NCBI RefSeq assembly: GCF_023555005.1
Contig: NZ_JAMJPJ010000014.1
Span: forward strand, 1 to 64,000
DNA: 64,000 nucleotides
Reading direction: 5' to 3'
Origin: Halomonas llamarensis
Lineage (GTDB): Bacteria; Pseudomonadota; Gammaproteobacteria; Pseudomonadales; Halomonadaceae
Shown: in pieces, positions 44,659 to 53,021 of the stretch
Layout of the letters: every line of letters starts with the position of its first letter
Position numbering within the stretch: position 1 is the stretch's first letter
Made by a program: the position numbers and the translations under genes
Notes under the pieces: generated by a model
The model's database searches: none
What the model was told of the DNA's origin: nothing
What the model saw: only the letters and a program-made list of their open reading frames with translations

Positions 44659-45381
44659 TTAACGCTGTGCATCCGCCAACAGCCCCGAAAACGAATGAAT
44701 GACCACTTCGCGGTTGGAAAATGTCGCGATGTGGTCTGTTTTCAACCGGCGGAGGTGGCGATTGACGGTTTCAGGGGCAAGATCCAGATAGCTTGCAATC
44801 TCAATTTGTGACAATGGCAACGCAAACCGTTCGGCGGCCTTACCGTGCCCTTTCAAACGCGTCGATAAATCAAGCAGAAAGCTTGCCAGTTTATTAGCGG
44901 CGCTGCGCCCATAGATTAATTCAAAACGACGCTGACGCTGACGAAGCTGACGTGCTGTTTTTAGCAGTAAGGCTTTTTGCACACTGTGATGGCGCAGCCC
45001 AAATAACGTTAACTTGCCGTATGGAATGCGACAAATAAACGTTTTATCCGCCGCCACTAGCGAGTTGGTCACGTGAGTATCACCAATCGCCTCAAGACCG
45101 ACCACTTCGCCAGGCAAATAAATATCCAAAAGCTGATAAGGTCGCCCCGAGTCAGCACACGCTACCTGTTTAATAAGCCCGGAGCGCGCCATCAACAACG
45201 TGCGAAAAGTCTCTCCCGCTTGCACAATCACGCTGTCGTGCTCAAACGGTAACGGCCGCTCAATGAGTTGATCAAATGACTCTAGTGCCTGGCGCGGCAA
45301 GGCGGACGGAAAACAAAATGCCCGCTGCCCACAAAAGTGACAGCTCACATGCGGCACTTGATGGCTATCTGTGATGCTCAC
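44659..45381 (-). CDS. FNR/ANR-type oxygen-responsive regulator
   Basis: CRP/FNR-family protein of 240 residues. The N-terminal cysteines C14-x2-C17-x5-C23 and C117 reproduce the four-cysteine [4Fe-4S] ligand pattern of FNR, so it should sense oxygen. A cAMP-type effector domain fold is followed by the helix-turn-helix LPLSQIEIASYLDLAPETVNRHLRR. The DNA-reading helix has E..NR where FNR has E..SR, a possible shift in site preference. GTG start preceded by AGGGGA. Convergent with the Aer-like gene; no FNR box was seen in its own upstream region (45382-45576). Confidence 0.9.
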   Translation of the reverse strand: MSITDSHQVPHVSCHFCGQRAFCFPSALPRQALESFDQLIERPLPFEHDSVIVQAGETFRTLLMARSGLIKQVACADSGRPYQLLDIYLPGEVVGLEAIGDTHVTNSLVAADKTFICRIPYGKLTLFGLRHHSVQKALLLKTARQLRQRQRRFELIYGRSAANKLASFLLDLSTRLKGHGKAAERFALPLSQIEIASYLDLAPETVNRHLRRLKTDHIATFSNREVVIHSFSGLLADAQR

Positions 45382-45576
45382 ACTGACGTGTTCCCCTGAC
45401 GCTGGATCCTAACTGCACCCGCAAACGACATATCACTAGCAGCCCCACTACTCGGCCACTCACTATTGGTGCCACCTTAACTTATAGTACTCGCTTCATG
45501 GTATTAGTTCTTAAAGTGCTGGTCTTCTTGCATGAAAGCCTAAGCGAAGGCGTCAGGTGGAGCACAGAGGAGATCG

Positions 45577-46020
45577 TTACATCGGCAGGATGGCAATAAT
45601 GTGCTCTTCAAGCTTATCTTCTGACACGCTATCTTGCGACACTGCAAAACCGCGCACGCTAATGCCTTTGCGGTGAACGCGCTCGGCATCGTTACTCAGC
45701 AGTGGATGCCACCCGGCTAATTTGCGTCCTTCCGCCACGCGTCGGTACGCACAGCTTTGGGGCAGCCAAGTAAACTCCTTCATCAGCGCCGGTGTCAGCT
45801 GCGTGCAGTCGGGTACGCTATCAAAGCGATTTTCATAGTCACTGCATTGGCAACTTTGGGTATCGAGCAAGCGGCAAGCCACGTTCAGCACGGCAAGTTC
45901 CTGCGTATCTTCGTCGTGCAGCTTAAGAAGACAGCACTGGCCACAGCCATCGCATAGCGCTTCCCACTCTTCAGCCGTGAGCTCCTCAAGCGAATAGCGC
46001 TCCCAGAACCGTTCTCTCAT
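45577..46020 (-). CDS. ycgN: YcgN family cysteine-cluster protein
   Basis: Protein of 147 residues of the UPF0260/YkgJ class with the cluster CDGCGQCCLLK near residue 23, then ACRLLDTQSCQCSDYENR and LPQSCAYRR, enough cysteines to bind zinc or an Fe-S centre. Function unknown. Start set at ATG 46020; a GTG at 46032 is possible. The 5' region is a tandem array of 14-bp units, each with its own ATG, and the start codon falls in the last unit. It follows ycgL, the usual partner. Confidence 0.9.
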   Translation of the reverse strand: MRERFWERYSLEELTAEEWEALCDGCGQCCLLKLHDEDTQELAVLNVACRLLDTQSCQCSDYENRFDSVPDCTQLTPALMKEFTWLPQSCAYRRVAEGRKLAGWHPLLSNDAERVHRKGISVRGFAVSQDSVSEDKLEEHIIAILPM

Positions 46021-46021
46021 A

Positions 46022-46117
46022 CTATTTTCCACATGCTATTTCCCACATACTTTCTCCCACATACTCTTTCCCGCTTACTCTCGCACATAGCCTCTGCCAC
46101 GCACCTTCTCCCACGTG
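46022..46117 (-). repeat. decayed array of about seven 14-bp units before ycgN
   Basis: On the minus strand, units of consensus TATGTGGGAGAAAG follow each other from 46117 to the ycgN start codon (examples: TATGTGGGAGAAAG, TATGTGGGAAATAG, CATGTGGAAAATAG; one unit is 12 bases). ATG codons occur at 46088, 46062, 46048 and 46034, each next to a GGGAG- or GGAAA-like sequence. They open very short reading frames; the last ends in a TGA that overlaps the ycgN ATG. The array fills the ycgL-ycgN spacer. Confidence 0.8.
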
Positions 46118-46131
46118 CTTCTGCTCGGCGT

Positions 46132-46437
46132 TTAATAGCGTGCTTCGGTTGGCGCTCGGTAAAGGTCGAGTAGGTAGTCTTCTTTGGCAGGCGGCATCTG
46201 AAAATAGAAGCCCTGCTCGCGAATTGCCGCCATGACGTCGGCCGCTTTGGCGCGTGAAAGCGGCTGATCAGGCGTCAGCAACATCGTTATCACCGGCACC
46301 GGTTGACCAAAACGCGCCATGAGTGCGTCGGGCACATCGGCAACACCGTTGCGCTTTTCAACATATAGATACATCTCTTCTTTGCGAGCGCTTTTGAAGA
46401 CTTCACAGATTAGACGATCAGGCGCGTTGTCAGTCAT
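46132..46437 (-). CDS. ycgL: YcgL domain-containing protein
   Basis: Protein of 101 residues with the YcgL fold features CEVFKSARKEEMYLYV at the N-terminus and GFYFQMPPAKEDYLLDLY near the end. A small conserved gammaproteobacterial protein of unknown function. Its ATG overlaps the rnd stop by four bases (ATGA), showing translational coupling. ycgN follows after the tandem array. Confidence 0.93.
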   Translation of the reverse strand: MTDNAPDRLICEVFKSARKEEMYLYVEKRNGVADVPDALMARFGQPVPVITMLLTPDQPLSRAKAADVMAAIREQGFYFQMPPAKEDYLLDLYRAPTEARY

Positions 46438-47588
46438 TTTGATTTTTCCTGCAAAACGTGTTCTTGTAAAACGTACTCTTGCAAAACATCGTTAAGCGAC
46501 GGATTAAGGCATTCGCCGCGCCACCCAACAGGCATCGTCAGCGGCTCATGCGCCAACGACTGCATGACAAGCTGTTCAATATCGCGACGACGCATCAGCA
46601 TTTCGGGCGCGACACCCAGCGCATTTGCTTGCGCGGTAATGGCTTTTTTCAATGCCTTAAAAAGCGGCTTAAACGGCGGCCGAGCCGGGTCAGGCCAAGC
46701 GGCAGGTAGTGCATCATCAGGGCAATCATGTGCCTGTTTGACCAACGCTAAGAGTGTGTCGCCCTCTTTTTTTACCAGCGGTGGCTTAACGCCTTCGACC
46801 TTGGCCAGTTCAAAGCGATTTTTTGGCATCGCTTCGGCAATGGCGAATAGCACCTTATCGCTCACTAGCCAATTGCGAGGTAAATTACGCTGACGCGTTT
46901 CGCCTTCGCGCCATGTTGTCATCCGGCGGTAGGCCTCTATCTGGCGAGGAGTTAGGCGCCACAGCTGGCGCTGGCGAGCAAACCACTGATCAGAGCTGCC
47001 CACTTGGGCTTGATTTAGTATCGCCTGGCACTCTTGCTCTACCCAACGCAGGCGGCCGAGTGCGTGAAGCTTAGCCTCTTGCTGTGCCCATACGTTAAGC
47101 AGATAGATCACATCCAGCGCGGCATAGCAACACTGGGCTTCGCTCAAGGGGCGCTCTAGCCAATCGGAGCGAGTTTCTTCTTTGGGCAAGGTTTCGCCCG
47201 TCCAAAACTCCACTAGTTTCTGATAGCCCATCCCCGGATTCTCAGAAAGAAACCCCTGGGCGACTTGCGTATCGATCAACGGCGTTGGTAAGACGTCAGC
47301 CCAGCGCTTAAACACATCCAAATCTTCGCTGCTCGCGTGGAGCAGCTTGATTGGGCCGCTTTCCAGCAGCGCTTTAAACGCTGGCGTACAGTCGGTGGTG
47401 AGCGGGTCGATAAGATAGGCCGTTTCATCGCAGGCAAACTGAATCAGCGCCGGTACCGGGTAGAAAGAATTCTCACGGAAAAACTCGGTATCCAACGCGA
47501 TCACGTCAGCGCCAGCCATATTTTCACAGGCGGCGTCTAACGCTTGCGGCGTGTCAATCCAATGGTAGGAGGGGGAGGCAATAGACAA
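46434..47588 (-). CDS. rnd: ribonuclease D
   Basis: 3'-5' exoribonuclease of 384 residues acting in tRNA 3'-end processing. The DEDDy motifs are ALDTEFFRE near residue 32, LLHASSEDLDVF near 85 and YAALDVIYLLNVW near 155, followed by an HRDC domain (about 215-290). TTG start with GGAA upstream. The C-terminus ends in three 15-bp in-frame repeats encoding VLQEY-VLQEH-VLQEK, which look like a recent local duplication. Confidence 0.95.
   Translation of the reverse strand: MSIASPSYHWIDTPQALDAACENMAGADVIALDTEFFRENSFYPVPALIQFACDETAYLIDPLTTDCTPAFKALLESGPIKLLHASSEDLDVFKRWADVLPTPLIDTQVAQGFLSENPGMGYQKLVEFWTGETLPKEETRSDWLERPLSEAQCCYAALDVIYLLNVWAQQEAKLHALGRLRWVEQECQAILNQAQVGSSDQWFARQRQLWRLTPRQIEAYRRMTTWREGETRQRNLPRNWLVSDKVLFAIAEAMPKNRFELAKVEGVKPPLVKKEGDTLLALVKQAHDCPDDALPAAWPDPARPPFKPLFKALKKAITAQANALGVAPEMLMRRRDIEQLVMQSLAHEPLTMPVGWRGECLNPSLNDVLQEYVLQEHVLQEKSK
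46443..46487 (-). repeat. three 15-bp in-frame tandem units at the rnd 3' end
   Basis: On the minus strand GTTTTGCAAGAGTAC, GTTTTACAAGAACAC and GTTTTGCAGGAAAAA are contiguous and encode VLQEY, VLQEH and VLQEK. They fall in the non-conserved C-terminal tail of RNase D. Confidence 0.85.
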
Positions 47589-47641
47589 AAGCAGAATTCC
47601 AAGTGGTTGTGCTGACAGGCACGCATCGAGTGCAAGAGCGA

Positions 47642-48247
47642 TTATTCGCTGGAAAAAGGCAGCCGGCCGTTGAAAGCGCGGCTTAACGTGCCGCCATCGA
47701 CGTATTCAAGCTCGCCACCCATGGGGACGCCATAGGCTAAGCGCGAGAAACGCACGCCGTAATCGTTAAGCTGTGTGGCGATATAATGCGCGGTAGCCTC
47801 CCCTTCTACGGTAGGGTTGGTCGCTAACACAATTTCTTGGATCACCCCTTGCGCGACTAAGGCTTCCAACTGTTCTAAGCCGATGGCTTCGGGTCCGACG
47901 CCGTCGATGGGCGAGAGGTGCCCATGAAGAACGAAATAACGCCCGTGAAAACCGCCCGCCTCTTCAATGGCCAGCTGGTCGGCAGGCGATTCTACGACAC
48001 ATAACAGCGCATCATCACGCCGCGGGCTTTCACATAGGGCGCAAAGCTCGGCTTCGGTTAAGGTACGGCAGCGCTGGCAGTAGCCAACCTCATCGATTGC
48101 CTGCTCAATGGTCGTCGCTAGCCGTTTGCCGCCGTCGCGTTCACGCTCTAGCAAGTGCATGGCCATGCGCTGAGCCGTTTTCGGCCCAACGCCTGGAAGC
48201 ACGCGAAATGCTTCCATAAGCTGCTCGACAAGAGGGGAGAAGCGCAT
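47642..48247 (-). CDS. recR: recombination protein RecR
   Basis: Protein of 201 residues, the usual RecR length. N-terminal helix-hairpin-helix [17 protein letters not shown], a zinc finger [16 protein letters not shown], and a Toprim domain ([18 protein letters not shown] to [13 protein letters not shown]). It loads RecA with RecFO at gaps. The gene starts 4 bases after the ybaB stop, in the conserved dnaX-ybaB-recR order. Confidence 0.97.
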   Translation of the reverse strand: MRFSPLVEQLMEAFRVLPGVGPKTAQRMAMHLLERERDGGKRLATTIEQAIDEVGYCQRCRTLTEAELCALCESPRRDDALLCVVESPADQLAIEEAGGFHGRYFVLHGHLSPIDGVGPEAIGLEQLEALVAQGVIQEIVLATNPTVEGEATAHYIATQLNDYGVRFSRLAYGVPMGGELEYVDGGTLSRAFNGRLPFSSE

Positions 48248-48250
48248 CGC

Positions 48251-48577
48251 TTAAAACGGCATTTTGAACCCCGGCGGCAGATCAAGCCCCGAGGTAGCGT
48301 CTTCCATTTTCTGTTTGGAACTCACTTCGACTTTACGCACCGCATCATTTACCGCCGCGGCGAGAAGATCTTCAAGCAATTCCTTGTCTTCTTCCATAAC
48401 ACTTGCATCAATGTCGACATCAATCACATCGTGTCGCCCGTTCATGGTTACCTTCACCATACCGGCGCCCGCTTCGCCCAGCACTTCAGCATTAGCCACT
48501 TCTTCTTGGGCACGCTGCACTTTCTCTTGCATCTCTTGGGCCTGTTTCATCAGGTTGCCCATTCCACCTTTCATCAT
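48251..48577 (-). CDS. ybaB: YbaB/EbfC nucleoid-associated protein
   Basis: Small DNA-binding protein of 108 residues with [20 protein letters not shown] forming the leading helix and [17 protein letters not shown] the central sheet. It binds DNA as a dimer. ATG after GGAG. Located between dnaX and recR as in most gammaproteobacteria. Confidence 0.96.
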   Translation of the reverse strand: MMKGGMGNLMKQAQEMQEKVQRAQEEVANAEVLGEAGAGMVKVTMNGRHDVIDVDIDASVMEEDKELLEDLLAAAVNDAVRKVEVSSKQKMEDATSGLDLPPGFKMPF

Positions 48578-48652
48578 GACGTTATCTCCATCTTCACAGT
48601 CAATCGGTCAGTTATACTAGCAATACGGTTAAAATTAGCACCGGGCCCAGGG

Positions 48653-50461
48653 TCAACGCGCCGAGCGCACGGGTTTAACGCTTGATTCTATCAGCTTTGC
48701 CCCGAAGGCTTGCTTAAGCTTTTGAATATGAGGATCACGGCTCAGGGTATCAACCGCGTGAGCGTAGCGCTCTTGAGCTTGTCGCTCTTCGCGTTGATGC
48801 GGTGTTTCTTGCGATGTATCTAGCGCTTCGACGTGAAACGTCACTTGGCGTTCAATCCCCTGAGCGCTTAATGCTTTGGCGATGCGAGTCTGGTGAATCT
48901 CAGCTTGCATCGCGGCTTGGCTCGGCGCCAAGCGCAGCACTAACGTCATGCCATCGTCGCTTTCACACTGGCAGTTGGCGGCAAGGTTGCGCGTTAAACC
49001 CCCTAAGCCTAGGGCGTCAAACATGGCGAGCCACTTGGCGTGGTTCAACCGCTCAGGCTCGCCTTCCTGCGTCGGTTCGGCAGGCTCGGGGGCGGCACTC
49101 GGCACGATAGGTAGCGGCTCAGGCTGAACGTCCGGTTCCGGCGCGGGCTGAGACTCTGGTGCTGGCTCGGGTTCAGCTAATGGCGGCTCGGGTGGTGCAG
49201 GCGTCTCACCAGCCCAGGGCGGTGGCTCCGATGGCGCCGAAGTTGGCGCTTCCGTAGAGGCCGGTGCGGAGGCTGCACTTTCGGGCACTGATTGCTGTGA
49301 CGGTGTTTCCTGCGACTGCGGTTTTAAGGGCAGCGGCGTTTGCGGGGGTTTAGGCACGCCTTGGGGACGAAACGCCAGCATACGCAGTAGCGTCATTTCT
49401 AATGCACTACGCAAGTCTGGGGCGTGCACCATATCACCGCGCCCTTGAATACCGATTTGATAATAGAGCTGTACGTCTTCAGCCATAAAGCGCGAGGCCA
49501 ATGCGATCACAGTTTCGCGATCCCCGTGGCTGTTGTCCACCGCATCGGGCACCATTTGCGCCACTGCAAGGCGGTGCAAAATCGCCGTGACGTCATCGAG
49601 TACAGCGGCAAAATCCGGCCCCTGTTCGGCCAGCTGAGCGACCTCACTCAACAACCGCGCCACGTCCACCTCCGCCAGCGCATCAACCAGCGCCAACACA
49701 TGGCGATGATCAAGCGTACCTAGCATGGCCGCCACATCGCCGTGGCGAACTTCGCCTTGGCCAAAGGCAATGGCCTGATCGGTCAAGCTCATGGCATCGC
49801 GCATGGAGCCCTCTGCGGCCTTGCCAAGCAGCCACAGGGCACTTTCTTCAAACGCAACGCCTTCCACTGTAAGCACATGCTGAAGGTGTTCGACCACCCG
49901 CTCCGGCGGCATGTGTTTCAGGGTGAACTGTAAACAGCGCGATAGCACCGTCGGAGGGAGTTTGTGCGGGTCGGTCGTGGCCAACAGGAATTTAACGTGT
50001 GGCGGCGGTTCTTCGAGGGTTTTCAGCAGCGCGTTGAAGCTGCTAGTCGAAAGCATGTGCACCTCGTCAATGAGATACACCTTATAGCGCCCCTGAGTCG
50101 GCGCATATTGAACGTTGTCCAGAAGCTCGCGAGTGTCTTCGACTTTAGTCCGCGAAGCCGCATCGACCTCAATCAGGTCAACAAAGCGCCCCTCGTCAAT
50201 GGCGCGACAGCTATCACACTCGCCGCAAGGGGTTGAGGTCACACCTTCATCACCACGGCCGTTCGCCGTGCAGTTTAGACACTTCGCCAGAATCCGCGCG
50301 AGGGTGGTTTTGCCCACGCCGCGAGTGCCAGTAAAGAGGTAGGCGTGATGCAAACGTCCTTGGTCAAGCGCATTGACCAAGGCACGCTGTACATGGGCCT
50401 GGCCCACAAGCTCGTGAAATGTGCGTGGCCGCCACTTACGGGCCAGAACCTGATAGCTCAT
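48653..50461 (-). CDS. dnaX: DNA polymerase III subunits tau/gamma
   Basis: Clamp-loader ATPase of 602 residues. Walker A GTRGVGKTTLA is near 45, the zinc-binding cysteines lie in KCLNC and CGECDSC, and Walker B is DEVHML near 125; sensor residues follow. Residues about 375-480 form a Pro/Ala/Glu-rich linker, and the C-terminal part (LNHAKWLAMFDALGL onward) is tau domain V-like. No A-AAA-AAG slippery heptamer is seen where Escherichia coli makes gamma, so a frameshifted short form is not supported. AAGGA SD. Confidence 0.95.
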   Translation of the reverse strand: MSYQVLARKWRPRTFHELVGQAHVQRALVNALDQGRLHHAYLFTGTRGVGKTTLARILAKCLNCTANGRGDEGVTSTPCGECDSCRAIDEGRFVDLIEVDAASRTKVEDTRELLDNVQYAPTQGRYKVYLIDEVHMLSTSSFNALLKTLEEPPPHVKFLLATTDPHKLPPTVLSRCLQFTLKHMPPERVVEHLQHVLTVEGVAFEESALWLLGKAAEGSMRDAMSLTDQAIAFGQGEVRHGDVAAMLGTLDHRHVLALVDALAEVDVARLLSEVAQLAEQGPDFAAVLDDVTAILHRLAVAQMVPDAVDNSHGDRETVIALASRFMAEDVQLYYQIGIQGRGDMVHAPDLRSALEMTLLRMLAFRPQGVPKPPQTPLPLKPQSQETPSQQSVPESAASAPASTEAPTSAPSEPPPWAGETPAPPEPPLAEPEPAPESQPAPEPDVQPEPLPIVPSAAPEPAEPTQEGEPERLNHAKWLAMFDALGLGGLTRNLAANCQCESDDGMTLVLRLAPSQAAMQAEIHQTRIAKALSAQGIERQVTFHVEALDTSQETPHQREERQAQERYAHAVDTLSRDPHIQKLKQAFGAKLIESSVKPVRSAR

Positions 50462-50477
50462 TGAGCAAATATCCTTT

Positions 50478-50545
50478 GGCGGGCTGAAGTGCCTAACGGC
50501 AACGACATAAAAGCCGCTATTCTAGCGGCTACGCGTAAGCCCGCC
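50478..50545 (-). ncRNA. structured region between grxD and dnaX (possible terminator or leader RNA)
   Basis: Nested pairings predict a three-way junction: an outer 8-bp stem (GGCGGGCT 50478-50485 with AGCCCGCC 50538-50545), an inner hairpin AGCCGCTA/TAGCGGCT (50512-50519, 50523-50530), and a small TGCC/GGCA hairpin (50490-50501). On the minus strand the inner hairpin is followed by TTTATG, so it may terminate grxD, while the whole element lies in the dnaX 5' region. No known RNA family was recognised. Confidence 0.45.
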
Positions 50546-50574
50546 AACCGCCGACGCAGAAGGCGTTTGCCAAG

Positions 50575-50925
50575 TTACGTGTTATCGCTATTTTCGGCAC
50601 TACTCGCCCGCTCGCCGGCGGCTTTAACGAGTTTTTCCAGCTCGCCGCTTTCGTTCATTTCCATCACGATATCGCAACCGCCAACCAGCTCGCCTTCCAC
50701 CCAAAGCTGCGGGAAGGTTGGCCAGTTAGCGACTTTCGGCAGCTCGGCGCGAATATCAGGATTATCCAATACGTTAACGAACGCAAAGCGCTCGCCGCAA
50801 TTCATCAGCGCCTGAACGGTCTGTGCCGAAAAGCCGCACTGGGGAAGCTGCGGCGTGCCTTTCATGTAGATCAAAATCGGATTTTCACTAATCTGCTGCT
50901 GAATATTTTCTACCGTGGTGCTCAT
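50575..50925 (-). CDS. grxD: monothiol glutaredoxin GrxD
   Basis: Glutaredoxin of 116 residues with the monothiol active site PQCGFSAQTVQAL (Cys30), the glutathione-binding WPTFPQLWVEGE and GGCDIV segments. These proteins carry [2Fe-2S] clusters and work with BolA-type partners in iron homeostasis. Monocistronic, upstream of dnaX and divergent from argF. Confidence 0.97.
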   Translation of the reverse strand: MSTTVENIQQQISENPILIYMKGTPQLPQCGFSAQTVQALMNCGERFAFVNVLDNPDIRAELPKVANWPTFPQLWVEGELVGGCDIVMEMNESGELEKLVKAAGERASSAENSDNT

Positions 50926-51097
50926 ACCAACTCCTCGTTTTCTGACGGGTATGTTACGACAGCCTCATACTTGACGACGTCACCAATACTTGACTGAGTT
51001 ACTGGGCCTTAGCCTTGGTGACCATTCTACGCACGCCGTGCGCGTTGCGCATCCCCTGCCGCCTCGCTAGGATAGTGTTTTTGCGCGGAGAGTGACC

Positions 51098-52015
51098 ATG
51101 GCGACACGCCATTTTCTGACCCTGTTGGACCTAAACCCCGATGAGCTGAGCTATCTCATTCAGCGGGCCATCACCATCAAAAGCAACCTCAAGGCGCAAG
51201 GGCCAAACTATGCACCGCTCCCTAACCGCACGCTGGCGATGATTTTTGAGAAATCCTCCACGCGCACACGAGTGTCATTTGAAACAGCGATGGCGCATTT
51301 TGGCGGCCACGCGTTGTTTCTTTCTCCGCGCGATACTCAGCTAGGCCGCGGCGAGCCGATTGGTGACACCGCTCGCGTACTGTCGGAAATGGTCGACGCG
51401 ATAATGGTTCGCACCTTCTCCCACGCAGGCCTAGAAACGTTCGCCGCCGCAAGCCACGTCCCCGTGATCAATGCACTCACTGATGACTACCACCCGTGCC
51501 AACTGCTCGCCGATGTCATGACGTGGACAGAGCTTCGCGGTAGCGTCCAAGGGCGTACGGCGGTATGGATCGGCGACGGCAATAACATGTGCCATTCATG
51601 GATCAATGCGGCCCGCCAGTTCGATTTCAACCTGCGGATTTGCTGCCCGAAAGGCTATGAGCCCAGCGCCGACATCATGGCCGCTGCAGGTAACCGGGTA
51701 ACGCTGACACACGATCCGCAAGTGGCGGTTCAAGGCGTCGACCTGATCACCACTGACGTATGGGCATCAATGGGACAAGAGGAAGAGCAAGCGAAGCGAG
51801 AAGCTGATTTTGCCGACCTTCAAGTCACGGAGGCCATGCTTGACCAGGCCAAAGAGGACGCACTGTTTCTCCATTGCCTACCCGCCCACCGCGGTGAAGA
51901 GATCAGCGCAACGCTGCTTGACGACCCGCGTGCAGTGGTCTGGCAAGAAGCTGGCAACCGTCTTCATGCCCAGAAAGCGCTGATTGAGTTTCTGCTACTC
52001 GGGAAAGTTAGCTAA
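51098..52015 (+). CDS. argF: ornithine carbamoyltransferase
   Basis: Enzyme of 305 residues that makes citrulline from ornithine and carbamoyl phosphate in arginine synthesis. Carbamoyl-phosphate loop EKSSTRTR at 51-58, HPCQLLADV, and the ornithine-side [13 protein letters not shown] near 265 are present. ATG at 51098 with GGAG. No other arg gene is adjacent. An anabolic rather than arginine-deiminase role is likely because no arcA or arcC is nearby. Confidence 0.96.
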   Translation: MATRHFLTLLDLNPDELSYLIQRAITIKSNLKAQGPNYAPLPNRTLAMIFEKSSTRTRVSFETAMAHFGGHALFLSPRDTQLGRGEPIGDTARVLSEMVDAIMVRTFSHAGLETFAAASHVPVINALTDDYHPCQLLADVMTWTELRGSVQGRTAVWIGDGNNMCHSWINAARQFDFNLRICCPKGYEPSADIMAAAGNRVTLTHDPQVAVQGVDLITTDVWASMGQEEEQAKREADFADLQVTEAMLDQAKEDALFLHCLPAHRGEEISATLLDDPRAVVWQEAGNRLHAQKALIEFLLLGKVS

Positions 52016-52030
52016 AAGGCATTAGCTAAC

Positions 52031-52065
52031 AAAAAAACCGCCCGACTTCAAAAAAAATCGGGCGG
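52031..52065 (-). terminator. terminator of tRNA-Ala
   Basis: CCGCCCGA (52038-52045) pairs with TCGGGCGG (52058-52065), 12-base loop, followed on the minus strand by seven T residues (52037-52031). It ends the leftward tRNA transcript and may also serve convergent argF as a hairpin. Confidence 0.88.
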
Positions 52066-52075
52066 CTGTAACATT

Positions 52076-52151
52076 TGGTGGAGCCTAGCGGGATCGAACC
52101 GCTGACCTCGACACTGCCAGTGTCGCGCTCTCCCAGCTGAGCTAAGGCCCC
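52076..52151 (-). tRNA. tRNA-Ala (anticodon GGC)
   Basis: A 76-nt cloverleaf with encoded CCA. Acceptor stem GGGGCCT pairs with AGGCTCC (one G-U); the anticodon loop CTGGCAG gives GGC; the T-loop GGTTCGATCC is intact. Own promoter upstream and terminator downstream. Confidence 0.97.
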
Positions 52152-52184
52152 TAATAAAAACTGCTGCTTGAAACAGCGCGAGGA

Positions 52185-52213
52185 ATAATACGTCGCCAAT
52201 TGAGCCCAGTCAA
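52185..52213 (-). promoter_or_regulatory. promoter of tRNA-Ala
   Basis: Minus strand -35 TTGACT (52213-52208), 17-bp spacer, -10 TATTAT (52190-52185), about 33 bases before the mature tRNA 5' end. Confidence 0.85.
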
Positions 52214-52309
52214 GCTTTTCGCGCTGTTGTCTAAGCGCTAATTCTCCTTTACTTAACCCTATGGCACTATTTAACCCTACACCGCCTAAGCCAAACTCAG
52301 GAGTCGCCC

Positions 52310-52966
52310 TTGATCAACGTTCTCATCGCCGATGATCACCACCTGGTCAGAACCAGTATTGCTCACCTGCTAAATCAAGAGGGCGACATCCGCATTGTTG
52401 GCGAAGCCGACGATGGCGAGAGCGCTGTCGCCCAAAGCCAACGATTAAGGCCTGATATAGTGTTGATGGATATACGCATGCCAGGCATTGGCGGTTTAGA
52501 AGCCACACGGCGACTTCACCGCGGCATGGAAGACATTCGCGTGTTGATATTGACCGCCCACATGGAGGATAACGTCGCACGAAAAATGCTCGAAGCGGGT
52601 GCTACCGGCTTTTTAAGCAAAGGCGCCGAGCCTGCCGAAATGATCGCTGCCATCCGTCAGGTATTTCACGGCAACCGCTATATTAGCCAAGAGATCGCAC
52701 AACGCCTTGCCCTATCGAATTTTGCCCATCAAGATAATCCTTTCGCCCCGCTTTCGCACCGCGAACTGCAAATCGCATTAATGATTGTTAACTGTCAGCG
52801 TATCCAAGAGATCTCTGACCGCCTACACCTAAGCCGCAAAACGATCAATACTTATCGTTATCGCCTGTTCGACAAGCTCAGGGTCGGCACCGATGTGGAA
52901 TTGACGCATCTTGCCCTGCGCCACGGGCTGGTCGAGGGCTTCGATACCGCCGAAGCGGCACCATAA
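52310..52966 (+). CDS. uvrY: UvrY/GacA-type response regulator
   Basis: Response regulator of 218 residues: receiver domain with DDH near 8-10 and phospho-acceptor D54 in LMDIRMPG, and a LuxR-type helix-turn-helix LSHRELQIALMIV to SRKTINTYRYRLFDKL. TTG start with AGGAG. It is the GacA/UvrY partner of the BarA/GacS kinase that drives Csr/Rsm small RNAs, as shown by its fixed place before uvrC. No csrB-like RNA was found in the window. Confidence 0.94.
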   Translation: MINVLIADDHHLVRTSIAHLLNQEGDIRIVGEADDGESAVAQSQRLRPDIVLMDIRMPGIGGLEATRRLHRGMEDIRVLILTAHMEDNVARKMLEAGATGFLSKGAEPAEMIAAIRQVFHGNRYISQEIAQRLALSNFAHQDNPFAPLSHRELQIALMIVNCQRIQEISDRLHLSRKTINTYRYRLFDKLRVGTDVELTHLALRHGLVEGFDTAEAAP

Positions 52967-53021
52967 AACCTGTTAGACTGCTGCCAAGGTGACAAACCTA
53001 AACAGTAGGAACGGGCGATAC

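Noticed and set aside
46022..46117. CRISPR-like repeat array
   Set aside because: Units are contiguous 14-mers with no spacers and no cas genes nearby; it is a tandem repeat.
48653..50461. Programmed frameshift producing DnaX gamma
   Set aside because: No A-AAA-AAG or similar slippery run with following stem was found in the linker region.
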